From Leuctra nigra (taxonomy: Eukaryota > Arthropoda > Insecta > Plecoptera > Leuctridae): DNA of 64,000 nt. A model generated the notes under the pieces. It saw only the letters and a program-made list of their open reading frames with translations, was not told the origin of the DNA and ran no database searches. The DNA lies in assembly GCA_934045905.1 (NCBI GenBank), contig OW203762.1:16772345-16836344 (forward strand), written 5' to 3'. Within the stretch, counting starts at the first letter, position 1; every line of letters starts with the position of its first letter. The position numbers and the translations under genes are program-made. Shown here in pieces: positions 23,554 to 37,956 of the stretch.

Positions 23554-25660
23554 CTGCAAAGTATACCAGGAACATGTTTTACGTACGTCACATTGTTCAC
23601 GCAGTTAACACTTAGTTGAGCGGAGAATAATAATTAAATTCAATCATTCAGAAAATAGGAATCAAGTTATTAGGCGAAACTAGTATAGGAACTAACCAGA
23701 CTGTAAGAACCAATCAAAATGTTGGCAGCGCTCAATTTTATCTTGAGTAGGTACAACATTTTTTAGAACAACTTTTTACTTTTGATTGTCGATAATTCAA
23801 AATCCATTTCAGATAGCGGAAGTTTCTGCTAGAAATAAAAGAGACGGGTCTAGTTTTAAAAAAGGTCTTACTTAGAATTGTTACAATTCCATAGTTTTCA
23901 TAGAATATGGGTCATTCATTGTGTACTTATAATATCACATACCTCATTCTTCAATAAATTCTTTTATTTCCAACAGAAATGTCATTTCCTCTATTTCATC
24001 CTTGTTTCAATGTTCCATTTTGCTTTCTCTCGCGAGCTACCACACTAACGAGGAATATCCTGTTACCCTTCTGTCTCAGAGGTCTTGGATGCACAACATT
24101 ATCTACAGCATTCACCGACACCGGGATATGAAGCAAGGACTCATGTTACTGTGGTGTACACGGATATTTATGCAATAATATGTAAACCGGAGCTGCTTCC
24201 GCATTGCTGCACTTCTTGTCAAACATAGCTACTTCATATTCATTAACATTCAACGGATACAAATGCATCTGTGTGCATGCAGAGTTTTTGTTGCATGAGC
24301 TTAATGAGCTTAAAAAGGAGTTGCATCAAGGGGATTGAATTTAATCTTGTTTCATGTAAGCTTGACTTCGAACCATATCTGACGATAGGTTAAATTGGTT
24401 TGATGAACATGCAATGTGCATTTTAATTAAGGGGAATTATGAGACACTCAATTCTAATTGGGAATATCGTTTGTCTTTTTAGTTGGCATTTATTTAGCTT
24501 ACAATGTTACAAAATACAGTGATCACACTTACTTGAATTGTACTGTTGGTTACTGTGTATCGTGTATATAATTGTACATTATAAATGTGCATATATTGTG
24601 TAAATATACTTCATATTTGAAAAACATTTGTATTAAGCAAGTATTAGCAAAAGAAAATAGATTAATTAGTTGTCTTCTAGCTTATTGATAATGATATTTT
24701 AAATGAGGAGCATAAAAAGATTGGTGTTGTGCTTTGCATAAAGTGTCAAGCCAGCACATAAAACATCATAGAGGATTCTTTTCGTTCCTCTGCCAGGAAC
24801 GATATACCAACATAAAACTGAAATAAAACAATTCATATATAGTATAATTAACATCATTAAAAGGAGGTGTGACTCTCTCATCGAAGCATTGTCTCAAACG
24901 TTCTTTTGAGCTGTTTAAAACGGGAATGGAAAAGGATGACACACATATTAATATTTCAATGGTCTCACACCTCTTAGAATTTTATCATATTTTTCCTGTG
25001 AATTTCAAATGAGAATTCTATAAAAATTCTTTTGGAAGGTGAGGAAGCGTGTTTATGAAATTAGCTGACATTTTCTGTGAGAAATGTGAGAGCCAAAATT
25101 CCTAATAAATAAAAACCAAATATTAAATTCTTTAAACATTATTATGCACTCTGCCAAGTTGAAGCGTGAATCGTGAAAAATGTGAGAGAAATTGTAATTA
25201 TTGGATCGCGTGCTTGGTTTGTTTCTGCAACTGATTTGGCACCTTCGTTAATTGTAATTCTTGCGCAATATTAATGAGTCGTTTAATCTTATGAACAACT
25301 TGACAAACATGCATTTGCTTTTAAGATGCATAATAATTGTTATTTATAATTAAATTATATGAGTTTTAAAACAGATGTATTTAATGCAGCATGGAGATCA
25401 AATAAATCATCCGAAGGAAATAAAAATTGAATCTTTGTAATATCTTAGGTTATATGCAAAAGACACGGAATAAAATGCTAGTTATAGATCCGTTTTATTT
25501 TGTTAACTTCATTTCTACGTTCTATTCCAAAAACATTTACCTGCGACATGTCTTCTAAGTTTTAAGTACAATCTCGTATCTAAAGAAGTTTACAAATAAT
25601 TAACACATAAACTTCCAACCCACGTTATATATAGTCCATAGTCATCTCATATCTGTGCCT
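23554..25660. other. AT-rich non-coding DNA, nothing recognised
   Basis: No gene, RNA or repeat family identified. Confidence 0.5.
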
Positions 25661-25881
25661 CAGAGGTAAAAGGCTGGAAGTCAATTTTAATTATTCTTGG
25701 TGTGAGCTCATAAACCTATAATTTTGCCTTCAACCAATCATATTTGTTATTTAGTAAGAGAATACTTCACTAACTGTATTTGTTGACATTAGTCACATGA
25801 CAATTGACAAAGAATTGATTTCATTACTCTAAAAGTGTACAACGAAAAATAGAGAAAATTTACTTTTGGCCTACCTCTGAG
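25661..25881. mobile_element. Family N short inverted-repeat element, copy N2
   Basis: About 221 bp from CAGAGGTAAAAGGCTGGAAG to cctacctctgag, its inverted partner. It shares ccaatcatatttg, tgtatttgttgac and gacaattgac with the other copies. No coding capacity. Confidence 0.8.
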
Positions 25882-28800
25882 GTATTCATCATTCTTTTTA
25901 AGAAACAGAACGTATCGTTTTATTATCTGTGCGTATAAAACTAAAATAAAAATATGCAGTATTTAACAGCTGTTCTAAAATATTGCCATTATTGTATCAT
26001 TAACTTGTCTGGAGAATTAATATGATATGATCATTTACATACATTTCCATGCAAAGTGTTGTTAATCGTGTGAATAGCGTAGTGATGCAATGCGTGCTAT
26101 TCAGTTATATTCGCGAGTAAACACGCCGCACTGCACTGGCTGTGATCATTAGTCGTATCGCAGTGACGAGAGGGTGAAATACAGGGCCGAGGCACGCCAT
26201 TTTCACACAGTCAAGCAGGAGGGCTAAGTAAATACTGAGTACAGGGACGTGTGAGAGAATCAAATAGTTTCATTGTGCTAATTGAAAAATGATACCTAGG
26301 ATAGAGAGCTGGATATCAAAACTTCAAAGATAAATTCAAATTTAAATTAGTAAAGAAACTAAATTAACAGTAACCTACTTAAATGTGAATTATTGATGCC
26401 GATATGGTTCGAAATGGGCTATCTGTGGCGCTATCTTGGATACGAAAGATACTGCATCCTCATTGGTGGACTTTACTTTAAATTTGAATAAATGGAATAA
26501 AAGGAAATGTATTTCCTCGAAATATTAATTATCGAGGAGGTGCTGCGATTCCTGAAATCCAGGTTGATTTGATCAAATCGGCTTGAATTTTAGCGGGGAG
26601 GTTGGCCTCTTGAAAGTAGGCGTTCACCTCTAATCAATTCTAGATGTAAAACATAACTTTAGTGTGTGGAACGAACGCAATCTAACCTGAAACAGTTTTC
26701 CAGCATCAATAGCGAAGCTTTCCCATCGACCAAAGAAAACATCGCATCGCAAGCTCATGTCTTTAGAATAAACTTCATTTGAGAGTCTGCTTGATATTAA
26801 TTGATTAACGAAAAAGTGTTTGACGTATCTTATAACTTTTCAAGTCATCGTGCAAAGTATTTCACAAACGTTCTAATTTTGCCAGAAATGTTTTACATCT
26901 AAAATACTACTAATAATACAATTTCGTTTACACACTTTTAAATAACAACTCTAAATAAAATTGGTTTGTTTGCAGGTTGTGTCACGAGTATTAAATGTAG
27001 TAATGCAATCATAATATTTTAATATTCTAAATCATTATCAATTTAATAATGAATCGCAATGTATATTTGTATCTAAATCCAACTCCAATTAATTTTGAAA
27101 ATTTGATTATTTATTTCGTGTAAATAAAGGATAGTAATAAATTAAATAACAACAAAACCCGGCACCACCACCACCATTCATCCAAAAACCACCTCAGGGA
27201 AAAACGTAACATTCCCAAAAGCGATTAAAGGCTCAACCCAATTTTAATTTGTATATCGGAACATCCTATTCAACGATTTATATCATTTCAGGGTTTAATT
27301 TAGTGCACGTTACTGATAACGGGGTGGTTGGCAAAATTTAGTGCTTCGTCGACTCTCGGCTAAAGCAGCTGAAAAGGAGGCACCATGAATTTGGTTCTCG
27401 ATTCTGTCTTATTTAATAAAGTTGATCAACAATCTTTCGAGTCATGCATTTGTATAGGAGGTGATCCATCTTCACCATCGTACGTGTCTCACGCTCCTGG
27501 CACACCACCCTCGACATGGGGCTAATTAAATTCAATTTACCACGCAACTTGCCGACTAACACTGTCTAATGTTCCGAGTTGCATTACATGGCGATGTATA
27601 GTGCAGGTATATGGCTAGATGACACCTGGAGGCCACATGCACGTGTCCTAGAGATACAAGGATGGTGTCATAGAGTAAAGTTAGTGTTGAAGAGAGAGGG
27701 GAATGTCTTTTGGACATTATTCGTTGCAAAAATGTACTCGGTTAGAGGGAGGTTTGTACAATACAAATACAATTTTGTTTTACACAAATATGGTTCCACG
27801 TGTTGTTTGCATTAAGTGCGTTTCTTTGCTATTAATAATTCGTAATAAGTACCCATATTTCTCGAATATTATTTTAGAAATACTGATATAATCCAGCTTG
27901 TAAAATACATAATTTATTCAAATACGTAGTCTACTGCCACGCACAGCACGAATGTTTGTCAAAAGACTGGAAAATTTTAATATGTGTAAAACAATTTGAA
28001 TTATAACTTTAAAATTCGATACAATAATTGGTAATAGCTTAGAAAATAATTTGCATATTTCCTTTCATGTTATTTGCTATCATGATCTCAAAAGTCAATG
28101 TTTCTGAGGACGCATGAATATTTACCAATTATGTTGTCGTTGGGACATGTGAACATGCCAGGCTTACGTTATTACGATAATTGATTCAATTTGCTAATTG
28201 AAACATGCGATTAAAATTCTGTAATTATACTAGCTTGTATTACAGAACAATACAACGCAACAGATCTTGTAAATCTAAAGAAAATTCAAATCGAAATAAA
28301 TTAACGTAGTATTTGACCGCTGAATTAATTCAGTTCAAGTTGGAAATTAAACAGAGGAGTATTAATATTCTCTATAAGCCCGGGGCATGAATAGTTCTTA
28401 GTAATTCTCTGCCAAGAAAAGTGACGTGTCTTGTGACGAGCAAGAAATGTCACCGTTTTTATGAACATTCGTTTTAAAAATTCATTTGGAAATGGCGTTA
28501 GTGGCGCTTAAAGGTTGTTGAACTTTTCATAATTTCAGTTGCAGAAGAAAATCGATTCAGCCTTCCAATGCATACGTTATCGTAGATATACAGCAATTTT
28601 AAAACTAAATTAACGAATATGTCTCATAGTACTTAGAATTCTGAGAATTTCACTCAGTCGTTCTAAAGTTACAAAGATCGTAAGGGGTCATGCGCCACCA
28701 GTTCTGTAAATTATGATACAAATTATACTAATTATTTTGGGTTCAAATGTTTAATTGAGTCCTCACTTTGAGGGTCCATTGTAAGTGTCAGTAATTGTTA

Positions 28801-29504
28801 AACTGCTTCTAGAGAGGAAGACAACATTGATAATCATGGAACCCAACTGTAATGACAAACTTAGTACTAGAGTGAGGTAAAGTAATTACACAGTGCCAAA
28901 TGAGTCATGCATTTCCTTAGAGAACATAATGAAGTGTCAGAATGCACCCTTCTTACTTCTCATTCTCATTTCATTCTAATTTAAAGTCACGATTTATGAG
29001 TCGAGAATGCAGTTCCCTGCATTACCTTCGTAACCTCTGATGCATGTTAGACGCTAAAGTAGTCTTTTCGCATGGAATTTCAGTCCATTCAAAATGTATA
29101 AATACACAATACAATAAAGAGTAACATCGCAGGAATGAATGTAACATTTTGAGTTATAAAAATCTGTTTTAAGGCTATTTAAGTGGTACCACGTGATTAA
29201 ACATATAAAACACGAAATTGGCCAAACAATTGCACATAAGAGGAAGACAATATATTTGTCTAATTCCATAAGTGATTCTACAACCTACTTGATCTTTTTC
29301 GCCTCCAATATTTAGGTCCCGGAAATTTTTTGACGAATTATTGCTGTTGCATTCAAACAACTCTAGCGACCGCAATTATTACTCGAGAGACTTGCAAGTG
29401 GGCTCATTGTCTTCGTTATGAATAGGCAAAGAAAACGAAGGCGAGTTTTTTCGATATCTTTATTTGTTCCCTGGCCACAGGCAATACAAAATGAGGAGTT
29501 TATC
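25882..29504. other. AT-rich non-coding DNA, nothing recognised
   Basis: No gene recognised. The 78-residue frame at 27579-27815 has no domain or exon-like composition. A phrase ggtcccggaaattttttga near 29314 resembles one in the S repeat that follows and may be its worn edge. Confidence 0.5.
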
Positions 29505-29830
29505 GAAGAAAAATCCGGGACGTTCCGATTTAATTTGTTAGAAATATTGAAACACAAATTACAAAAAGGGCCTAGTGGTTCTTTTCGTATATGTATTAAG
29601 AATATTCATGCCAAGTTTCAGCTCTCTATGTTGAACGGCTATTCAGTTGGAGCTGTTCGTATGAATCGTAATTTACCCATTTGGATCGTCCCGGAAATTT
29701 GTTGACTTTGCAAAATGAAGTGATTTCGCTGAATATCGGTCTCTACTAACATCCTCTTACTATATTTGCCCTACAATTAAAATCTCATACCCTCCCTAGA
29801 ATCCCCTTCAAATTCAATTGACATATTGGC
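29505..29830 (+). repeat. Dispersed repeat S, copy S1
   Basis: It shares with 57545-57835 the phrases attcatgccaagtttcag, atttggatcgtcccgga, tttgactttgcaaaatg and gatttcgctgaatat in the same order and spacing. The type of element is not known. A 95-residue frame crosses it but is not conserved in the other copy. Confidence 0.65.
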
Positions 29831-32800
29831 AAGAAAAACTTATTGTAATTTATTTCAGAATTAAGATTTTTTTATGAAACAATAATAATAAATGTTGCGA
29901 TGGTGAGGACATTTCCTATATGATATCTTTCTTATAAATCGATTTCTTAAACAAAATCTTCCCACAACAAAAATAATACCACCTATGACTTCCGGCAGAT
30001 CTGCTGACAAATTATCTTGAAATCTAATTTTAATACTTTGGTATTCTGAAGAAACTAATGAGCAGTAGGATAAGCGATAACTCTGACACATGTCCTTATT
30101 GTCCTGAATATATTACTCACGATGTTTCTGGAAATCCTGTGAGTCGTCCGAATTGGCGTATGGAACACAACACACAACGACGACTAGAACACACAACACA
30201 GGACACAATCCGCCACTCGCGAAACACAAGTTCGTCATGATGCACAACACTTGATCAATTACATCGTCACACTTCCAGAACAGAAACTCGTGCAACGGTC
30301 GTTCGCTCGTTCGAAGTTCGTTTATCACACATATTCACCAGGCGAATCTGTTTATATCACGAATCCAGTTTTAAAAGATTCTGTTGATTGAATTTGAATT
30401 CGCCGCAAGACACCGGATCTTCTTCGCAGGCACATGGTTCAACGACTGAAAACTTTCATCAGATCCATCTCGTCAATTCCTCGTTATTTAAACATTTCAA
30501 AATACCACATGTGAGATGACAAGAAATATACCTAATTAAAACCTTCCCCCTTTCAAAAACTACATTATTATTAAAACGTATCTCTTTTTCTTCTCAGCTA
30601 GTGATGAGTGATCACATTAAAGCGGCTCCACTTGTCACTCTCCACATGCAGTGAGATCGCAACTAGCTCACTCTAGCGGTTACACTTTGTCCGACATGTG
30701 TGTTTACTTCTATGTTCTTGGTGGGTGGAACTAGGCTTGGAGAGGGATGAGAGGAGTCTCTCTTTTAGATGGACCAGTTGGAGCTAAAATTAGTGAGAGG
30801 GGAGATGAGGAGAAATAGACTTAGTTAAGTAGATTCATATGCTGTTATGTAACAAACAAAAAAAAGTCGGATGGATTTTGCATGTCGCTGTGGTGACACT
30901 TGGTGACAAAGGTTCGGGTACGAAGGGCTGCAGTAGCCATGTATCTTATGTGTTTGTGTACGTTCCACTTGACTTTGCGAACTCTTTTATTACTCATTCA
31001 GAATTCCAAAATCACCTTATTCTATTTTCTTTTTCTTTCTTCTCTCTCTCTATCACCACTTCCTGCCCCTTCAGCAACTATTTAGGCTTTAATATGGGCA
31101 CCTTGCCAAGGTAGAGAGCTTCTATACACTTTTAATGCATGTTTTCTCTCTGCTTCGAATATCTTTTGTAGTAAATGCTTTCCTAGATTCGTTTGGAACG
31201 AGCATAACGTCGCCAGGAGATAGAGTTCTGCTTTTGCGAAGTATTTGTAGCGTCAGATCATAATTTCGTGCAATCTAGCTTACACTTGGCAGCACTAACG
31301 TTTGATTTCATCACCCTCTTCTTCTCATAACTCCTTTACCCTTGCCTTAATTGAAAACACTTTCTGTTTGACTGACTTCTTGGCAGATAGTTCACTAATG
31401 ATCATTCAGATTTCCCCGAACATTCGCGAAATAATAAACATTGAATTCAACCTTAGGTACTTATGTCATTTAGCTTTCAAAGTCAATATACTGCTATGTA
31501 CTCATCATCGCAATTTAGCTCGCCGATTTAACTTAAAATTCAAGAGATTCCTAGTTCTGCGCACATGCGACTGTGTAGACAAGTAATTACGATACTTCAT
31601 GTACTTTAACTTTTCACAGACTTTACACAAGAAACCTGCAAAATAAGATCAACCAATGAAGATTTTTAAGAGAAACATATAATACAGAACTTATGCTTCA
31701 GATTGTTTAAATTTTTTAAATACATACAAATCTTCTTGTGATTTTGAGGTAGTTGACGAAAAAAGTTTGATGTCCTATAATTTTTTTACAAGAATGATTT
31801 GTATTAATAGGAATTTAATGTGCATAATAAATTTGAATTTAAATAGACAATAATACCAATACTCCCCAGAATGTGTTCTGTTTTTCAAAATTGCAAGTCA
31901 AGCTCATATTCCACATTCGCGATTGACAACATGAACTTGCCACTCGAAAGCTCCGTCTCATCTGTGTTTCACGCACCCGCCACCAGACATCGCTAGTGTC
32001 CAGCTGCCTGCATCATCACTCATCATTGGATGCGTGTTACAGATCTTTATGCGTGGAGTTCACCTGTGCTCCATCATTAACCCTCTCACTCGATCAGCCA
32101 CGTGACCCCCCCCCCCCCCCTTCCCCCCTCACAGTGACACGCGCTATATTCGGAGACGCGGATCTGCTTTAATAACCGACTGAAATAGCGGACTATCTGC
32201 TACATCAGAACGCGAGTTTCTTCATCTCAAACAAAATCAAAACAGTATTGGCAGCGAGTCTATAAATAATGAAAAAATCTAACTCTCATCCGAGGACATA
32301 TCTTTATATAAGTTTGTGGTTGAAATTATTAAAGCAATGCCACCCAATGTGAGTATAACGTTTAGAGTTTTTAGTTGCGAGCCAAAGTCAAAAGACCGCT
32401 ATACCTATACATTATTGTTGTTTACCTCCTTGTACTCATTTTCAATTTGTAGATCTGGCCGTGTAAAGTAAACCATTTTATAATTCATCGGGATTTACAT
32501 GATCATGATTATGATGACTTTCGTGTTCATTGGTCACACATACTATTTGTATAATAGCGTTTTTAAATATAACTTGTCAATTAACAATTATGTCTCTAAG
32601 GAAGCATTATAACAAATGAGAAATGAGAAATGATATTTGAAGACATCATCATGGCCTAAGTTTAGCTTCACTCGTTTCATAACCGTCAATGTATCAATAC
32701 ATTTGCAATTGGTCCCGTGTTGGTATGTCTCAAAGTTAATTGCCAATAACCGATGTCAGTCAAGATGCTAATTCTGACATTTGCGATCTGTTGAACACAC

Positions 32801-35800
32801 TTGAAGTGTCTTGAAGCAATGTTGACACACTCCACAGGGGATGTTGTTGTACGCCTGACGTGTACTTTGACGCGATACGCCTATCTCAAAACACCGCTTT
32901 TTACGTCCAGAGTTATTTTTACTGACATCGTTTTGACTCTCAGATGATTTTCAACACGCGCCGAAATGACAATGTTTTTACGGGCTCGAGTCTATTACGA
33001 AATTTTGACGTTCCTCCTCCCCCCTCCCCCGCACTATTATCACCCACCGCGAAGACGACAGGAAGGTGGCTGTGGTGGGGGGAAGGGGGGGGATAGGTAA
33101 GACACCCTCAGATTCCTGATCCAAGACAACTTAATCCCGCCCACACCAAACTTTGTCGCTTTCCACATATAGAAAATGAAAATACCGCCACGAGTCTTCT
33201 TTTTATCCTCTAAATTCTCCGCGATTGAATAGTGGCAGGCGTTCTTGTTTGCAAAGCAAGGCGCTAGAAAAAGAAGAACTATTCGACACGATACAGCTAG
33301 ATGGATGAGCAGAGACAATGTAGCGGATGGGATTCGAGTAGAGGCAGTTGTTATGTGCCTCGAATGTAGATGCTTTTACGACATCATTTCAAGTTTAGAA
33401 TTCTTGTTTTAGTGCCTATACAGCTGATGGTAGCTCATCCTCAACCAAGTTAAATGAACTACTTAAGGTGGAGGCTTTTGTTCCACTTAATTTTAATTTG
33501 AGTGTAGGTCTGGTCTCGTTTTTATGAGTTTATATTCTTATTCCGCTTCCAGATGGTAATTTTCAGATGTAGATTATAAGTAATAACTCATTCAAGTGCA
33601 ATAAGAAGTGTCACCAATCGCGAATGTAATTTTATGATATCTCGCAATAATCATTCGCTTGAACTGTTGAACTCACTTCAAATGCAGAATTACCCCCAAG
33701 AGACCGATGATAATAAGCCAGAATTGAATCTGTTAATATTTTAATTTTAATTACAGTTACAATAATGATAAGCATGTACTTAGCTCTAAGATGAGTGTAT
33801 CTTAATGAAGGATTTAAAAAAAACTGAGTGAAGTACTTGCATTTTGTTAATTGTCAACCAATCTTTTTATTTTAATAATAGCCACTTTAAATTTATTGAG
33901 TAGCATTTATTTGGAGTTATGCATTTCCTTTCCTCTTTTGAATACCCACTTAAGAGCTGGTTAAACCCTTAAAAGGGATTTGGTTTAAAATCCTCTCAGT
34001 AAATATCTGACATTATATAATAATAATTAATTTTAAGCACATTGTCTATAGACGATTTATTGACTTAAGTCACAAATAAGGTTTGTTTGAAGTTTTTAAG
34101 ACTGCTGCTAAAGAGGTATCAATTGTGTATTTTATAGGTAATTATTTATTCAGTTTTCACTGCGTAATATCATGTTTGTTCAATTTATGTTGATGTCACG
34201 AAATTAAATTACCTACACTTTTGCCTTTTTAATCCCACCGTTGAACTTTTTTCATTATGTTGAAACCAAGGCGCCCCTTGGCCAAATTATTTGTTGTTAT
34301 TCATACAACAACGTCAAAGACAAACAAATTTTTTAATCTTTTTCGCATTATCTAAAAATCAGCCAGTACAGGTAGAAGTGGTCTGAAAAGAGTTGGGTGG
34401 GGCAAGGGGGGGGGACAAAGAAACGCTTAATTAAGTAGAAAGGTTTCGGTCGGAAATTTTGAGATGGGGAAACTAAATAATTCGGATTAATTTATTGAAA
34501 GCAAAGATTGCAAAACAAACTGAGATCGAAGACTAATCTTCTTCTCGGATGTAAAGTCGCGACTCTCGTTGAAAGCGATTTCTTGGCTTTAAGAAAGTTT
34601 CTAGAACTTTTATTAGGATTACGAATGATAAATTCGTTACTTGAATACCTGTTATATATTGATGTTAGGATGCCAACTGCAAATAATCCCTACATCATTA
34701 ATTTCGAATTCATATTTTTGGTTTAGGTTAACACAGTCTTAAAGAACCAAATATAATATTTGTATAAATAGAATCTGTGTTTCACGAATCTAACAAGTAA
34801 CAGGTGCATTTTCTTTTCTTCGGTGGGATGTTAGTTAGTGTTTGCTCAAATCTACTGTGGCCTCCTGTATTGGTACAACGATATAACGATAAGAATGTCC
34901 ATCAGATGGAAACCCATAATAACTTGCAGATAAATTTCGAGAAAAACAATTATTTTGATTATTCCTAGATTAGAGTATAACTTTTACATTGGTTGAAACT
35001 GTCCTGTTACAAGTAGATCAACGAATCTATGTCTAAACAACATGGAAATGGAACAATATCGTCTTCTGCCGTGGGACGATATCATGGACGGACTACCAAG
35101 TGAAAGTATGGTCACAGTCATAAGTGAGGCCTGGGTAGTATAGAATCAGATTCCAATACATAGTGCCCTTAGGGGGGGGGGGGGGGGAGGGTAAGACACA
35201 AGGGTGTACACACGAAAGATTGCAATTCCGAAAGAAAACTCACGAAACACGATTATATTTTTATGTGGTTTTAGAACATTTCTGGTTTTCTCTGCTGATG
35301 CATGGCGCGCGATCTGTGACGTGTCATTTCGTTTTCCCGCCGCATGGTTAGTGATAGGTCCTCAGTGCCTCATTCACACTGGTTCACACGTAGCGTGAAG
35401 CAGTGCCAACTTTGCAGCACGATAACCAGGGACCATCCATAAACCAGGCCTAGCTTCTATCACATCGAGAACTACGGAGCCATATTTGCTTTTTCATAGA
35501 CTACCAGAGAAGAAAACTTTCATTTCCCTCTGCGTCTTTACTTTGTGTGTATTAAGTTCAACTTTAACTTTACGACTTTGGGTGGAACTGAATTTCAAAA
35601 TTATTCATCAGTTTTACTTTTGAACTCTTCTCTTAACAATTCGGAGTTGGACGTTTGCAACTCAAGTAAAACAATTTTATGAGAGAAAATCTCATTATTA
35701 TCGACTAGTTTAATAAAATATGATCGTTACTATGTCGTTAACTTAAAAATTGGGCAAGGTAATATTTAGTACCCTCAAGTTCTTTAATTTCTCCTTCTCG

Positions 35801-37516
35801 TCTTTGTCTCGACTAATTATTCTCTTCAGTCTTATTACAATGTCGCAATAACTTTAACGCAGAATTTCTGTAATCATGCTAATCTTATTAATGATAAGAC
35901 AATCTGATTTCCTACCTTTCTAAATGTCCGGAATAAACTCTCTGTACGTCAGAGGTAGAGGGCCTCAAGTCTATTTTCTAGATTTCGAGTTCAACACTTT
36001 TCGAATGATGTAATCAAGCTCTAACAAATACAGTTCTATTTATGTTTTCTCTTTTACAATGACTCATGTCACCATTACAAATATGATTGGATGAAAGCAG
36101 AATTACTGGTTTTTGAAATCAACGTAAGATTCAGTGAAATGGACTGCTACAATTCTACCTTGAGGTAGGTACAGATTTATTTGTTGAGGTGGTACTGTAA
36201 TATAATTAATCACTGAGTAACTTGATTAGTTTGTTGAAATAGAGGTATATATTATAGATTATTTACTCTATTAAGGATAAATTCGAATCTAGCGTAGTGC
36301 CAGTCAAGTCAAGCTTTGAATTTAGCACGTTTCTGAATACGAATGTAATTGTCACTCAATATCTTTTTAACACGGTTTGAAATTAAAAAATTACAAGCTA
36401 TAGACTTGATCGACACAAGCTCCCGAATACTTCGTGGTACACTCCAATTAAATCAAAATATACCAAATTGAGGTTAGTATAGTTGGGGGGAAAGTTGTTA
36501 CTATCTGGCCTAGGGTGCTGATAGCTTCTTCACAAAACATAACCCTTATACAGACCAATAATAAACCAACACTTTAGTTACCAACAATATTATCACCTCA
36601 ACATAAGTTCCCATTCACCCGCCAGGGGCGCCTAGATCGGTAAATACCCAAACTCCAACCACGCTAAATTCAACAACAAACTGTGTTTTTCATTCTATAA
36701 TATCCCGTCGAATTATCATCGTTTAATCTATGATCTATAATTTAGCTGACCGACCTACGCTCTATGCGTTCCCTATGGGCATCGTTTTTGTTTGTGTAAC
36801 TAATTCCTACGCATTGTTTGCGCATTAAGGTCGATAGCGACAGAGACTCGACCCTTTCAGCTGTGATAATTAACTGTGTGCTCAAGTAGAGGTATGACTC
36901 GATATTTTGTTGAGGGTTTGGTTTGTGATAAAACAGGCTACTGCTTGACCACGCCTACACAAACCCCCCCCCCCCATCCCCCTACTCCAACACCCGGTGT
37001 TAAATTACAATCTTTCGCCAGCAGCCGGACTTGGTTCATTTGCCACAAATCAAGCTAATAAATGGATCAGCGGAGAGCGGAAAACTAGAATCTAAATGAC
37101 GTAATTTATATCAGTTTTAGAGAATACACCGCGTTCACGTTCAGTATAGCGGACAGAGGGATGGAAATGGGGTTTTTAAAACAGGATTTGTGAACTTGGG
37201 AGGGATTATAAGTTCGTATTCGTTGGATTGAATTGAAAACTTGGCTGTTTGTGGAGTAAAATTCTGATAAAATGTGCTGCCTTATATCAAACTTTATAAC
37301 CTTAATTAACTATGCATTAAGGTTAAAAGTAGTATATATTATTTAGGTGTTCAAGAATAGTTTTCTCTTTGCATTTTGTTTCTCCTTATAGGTAAAACTT
37401 TTAAGTTTTTAAAGTAGATGACAGTAAATTATTCCATTCAATGCCGGTTGGTTATCGACCATAGGTAGTACTTGTGTACTTAGAAAATGAAAGCGATGAA
37501 AGATTTTTACGCTTTC
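29831..37516. other. Non-coding DNA, homopolymer runs, no gene seen
   Basis: No gene recognised in 7.7 kb apart from one repeat noted separately. Runs of C at 32106-32120, G at 35172-35187 and C at 36964-36975 stand out. A phrase cccacaacaaaaataatacc near 29960 recurs at about 37859 inside the TIR element Q1. Frames of 60 to 94 residues show no domain. Confidence 0.5.
35950..36162. mobile_element. Family N short inverted-repeat element, copy N3
   Basis: About 213 bp, in the opposite orientation to N2. It begins CAGAGGTAGAGGGC and ends ctaccttgag. It shares aacaaatacag, gactcatgtcacc and acaaatatgattgg with N4. Confidence 0.75.
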
Positions 37517-37956
37517 AATAGGGAAGTCTCGTGAAATTTAATTCTGGTAAATATCTAAATATCAACACAAATAATAATGACTGACACAGTTATCACCCGT
37601 GAAATCTAAAATTTTCATTCATAAAAATCAAATTCAAATATCATTGGTCATTTTGGCGGGAAAAACGGCCTGAAACAAGAATCGGAACTGTGATGTCATT
37701 TCCAAGTCTTTAACATTGTGTTGACATGGGTATTCCCTTGTTGCCATGGCAATATAGCAAACTGTGATGTCATTGCCAATTTTCCTGTTTTTAAATGAGA
37801 GGAGATCTATCAAACCTAGATCAAACTTGGTAAATTAATTACTTGAGAACTATTCGTCCCACAACAAAAATAATACCACATCTGTGTTCAGCAACATCTC
37901 AACTTTCATAAAATAAATATTATTCTGAAATCTAATCTTCACGAGACTTCCCTATT
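37517..37956. mobile_element. TIR element Q1 (MITE-like)
   Basis: Perfect 19-bp terminal inverted repeats, AATAGGGAAGTCTCGTGAA and its reverse complement, bound a 440-bp element without coding capacity. Inside, the phrase ctgtgatgtcatt occurs twice about 70 bp apart. No target duplication was clear. Confidence 0.75.
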
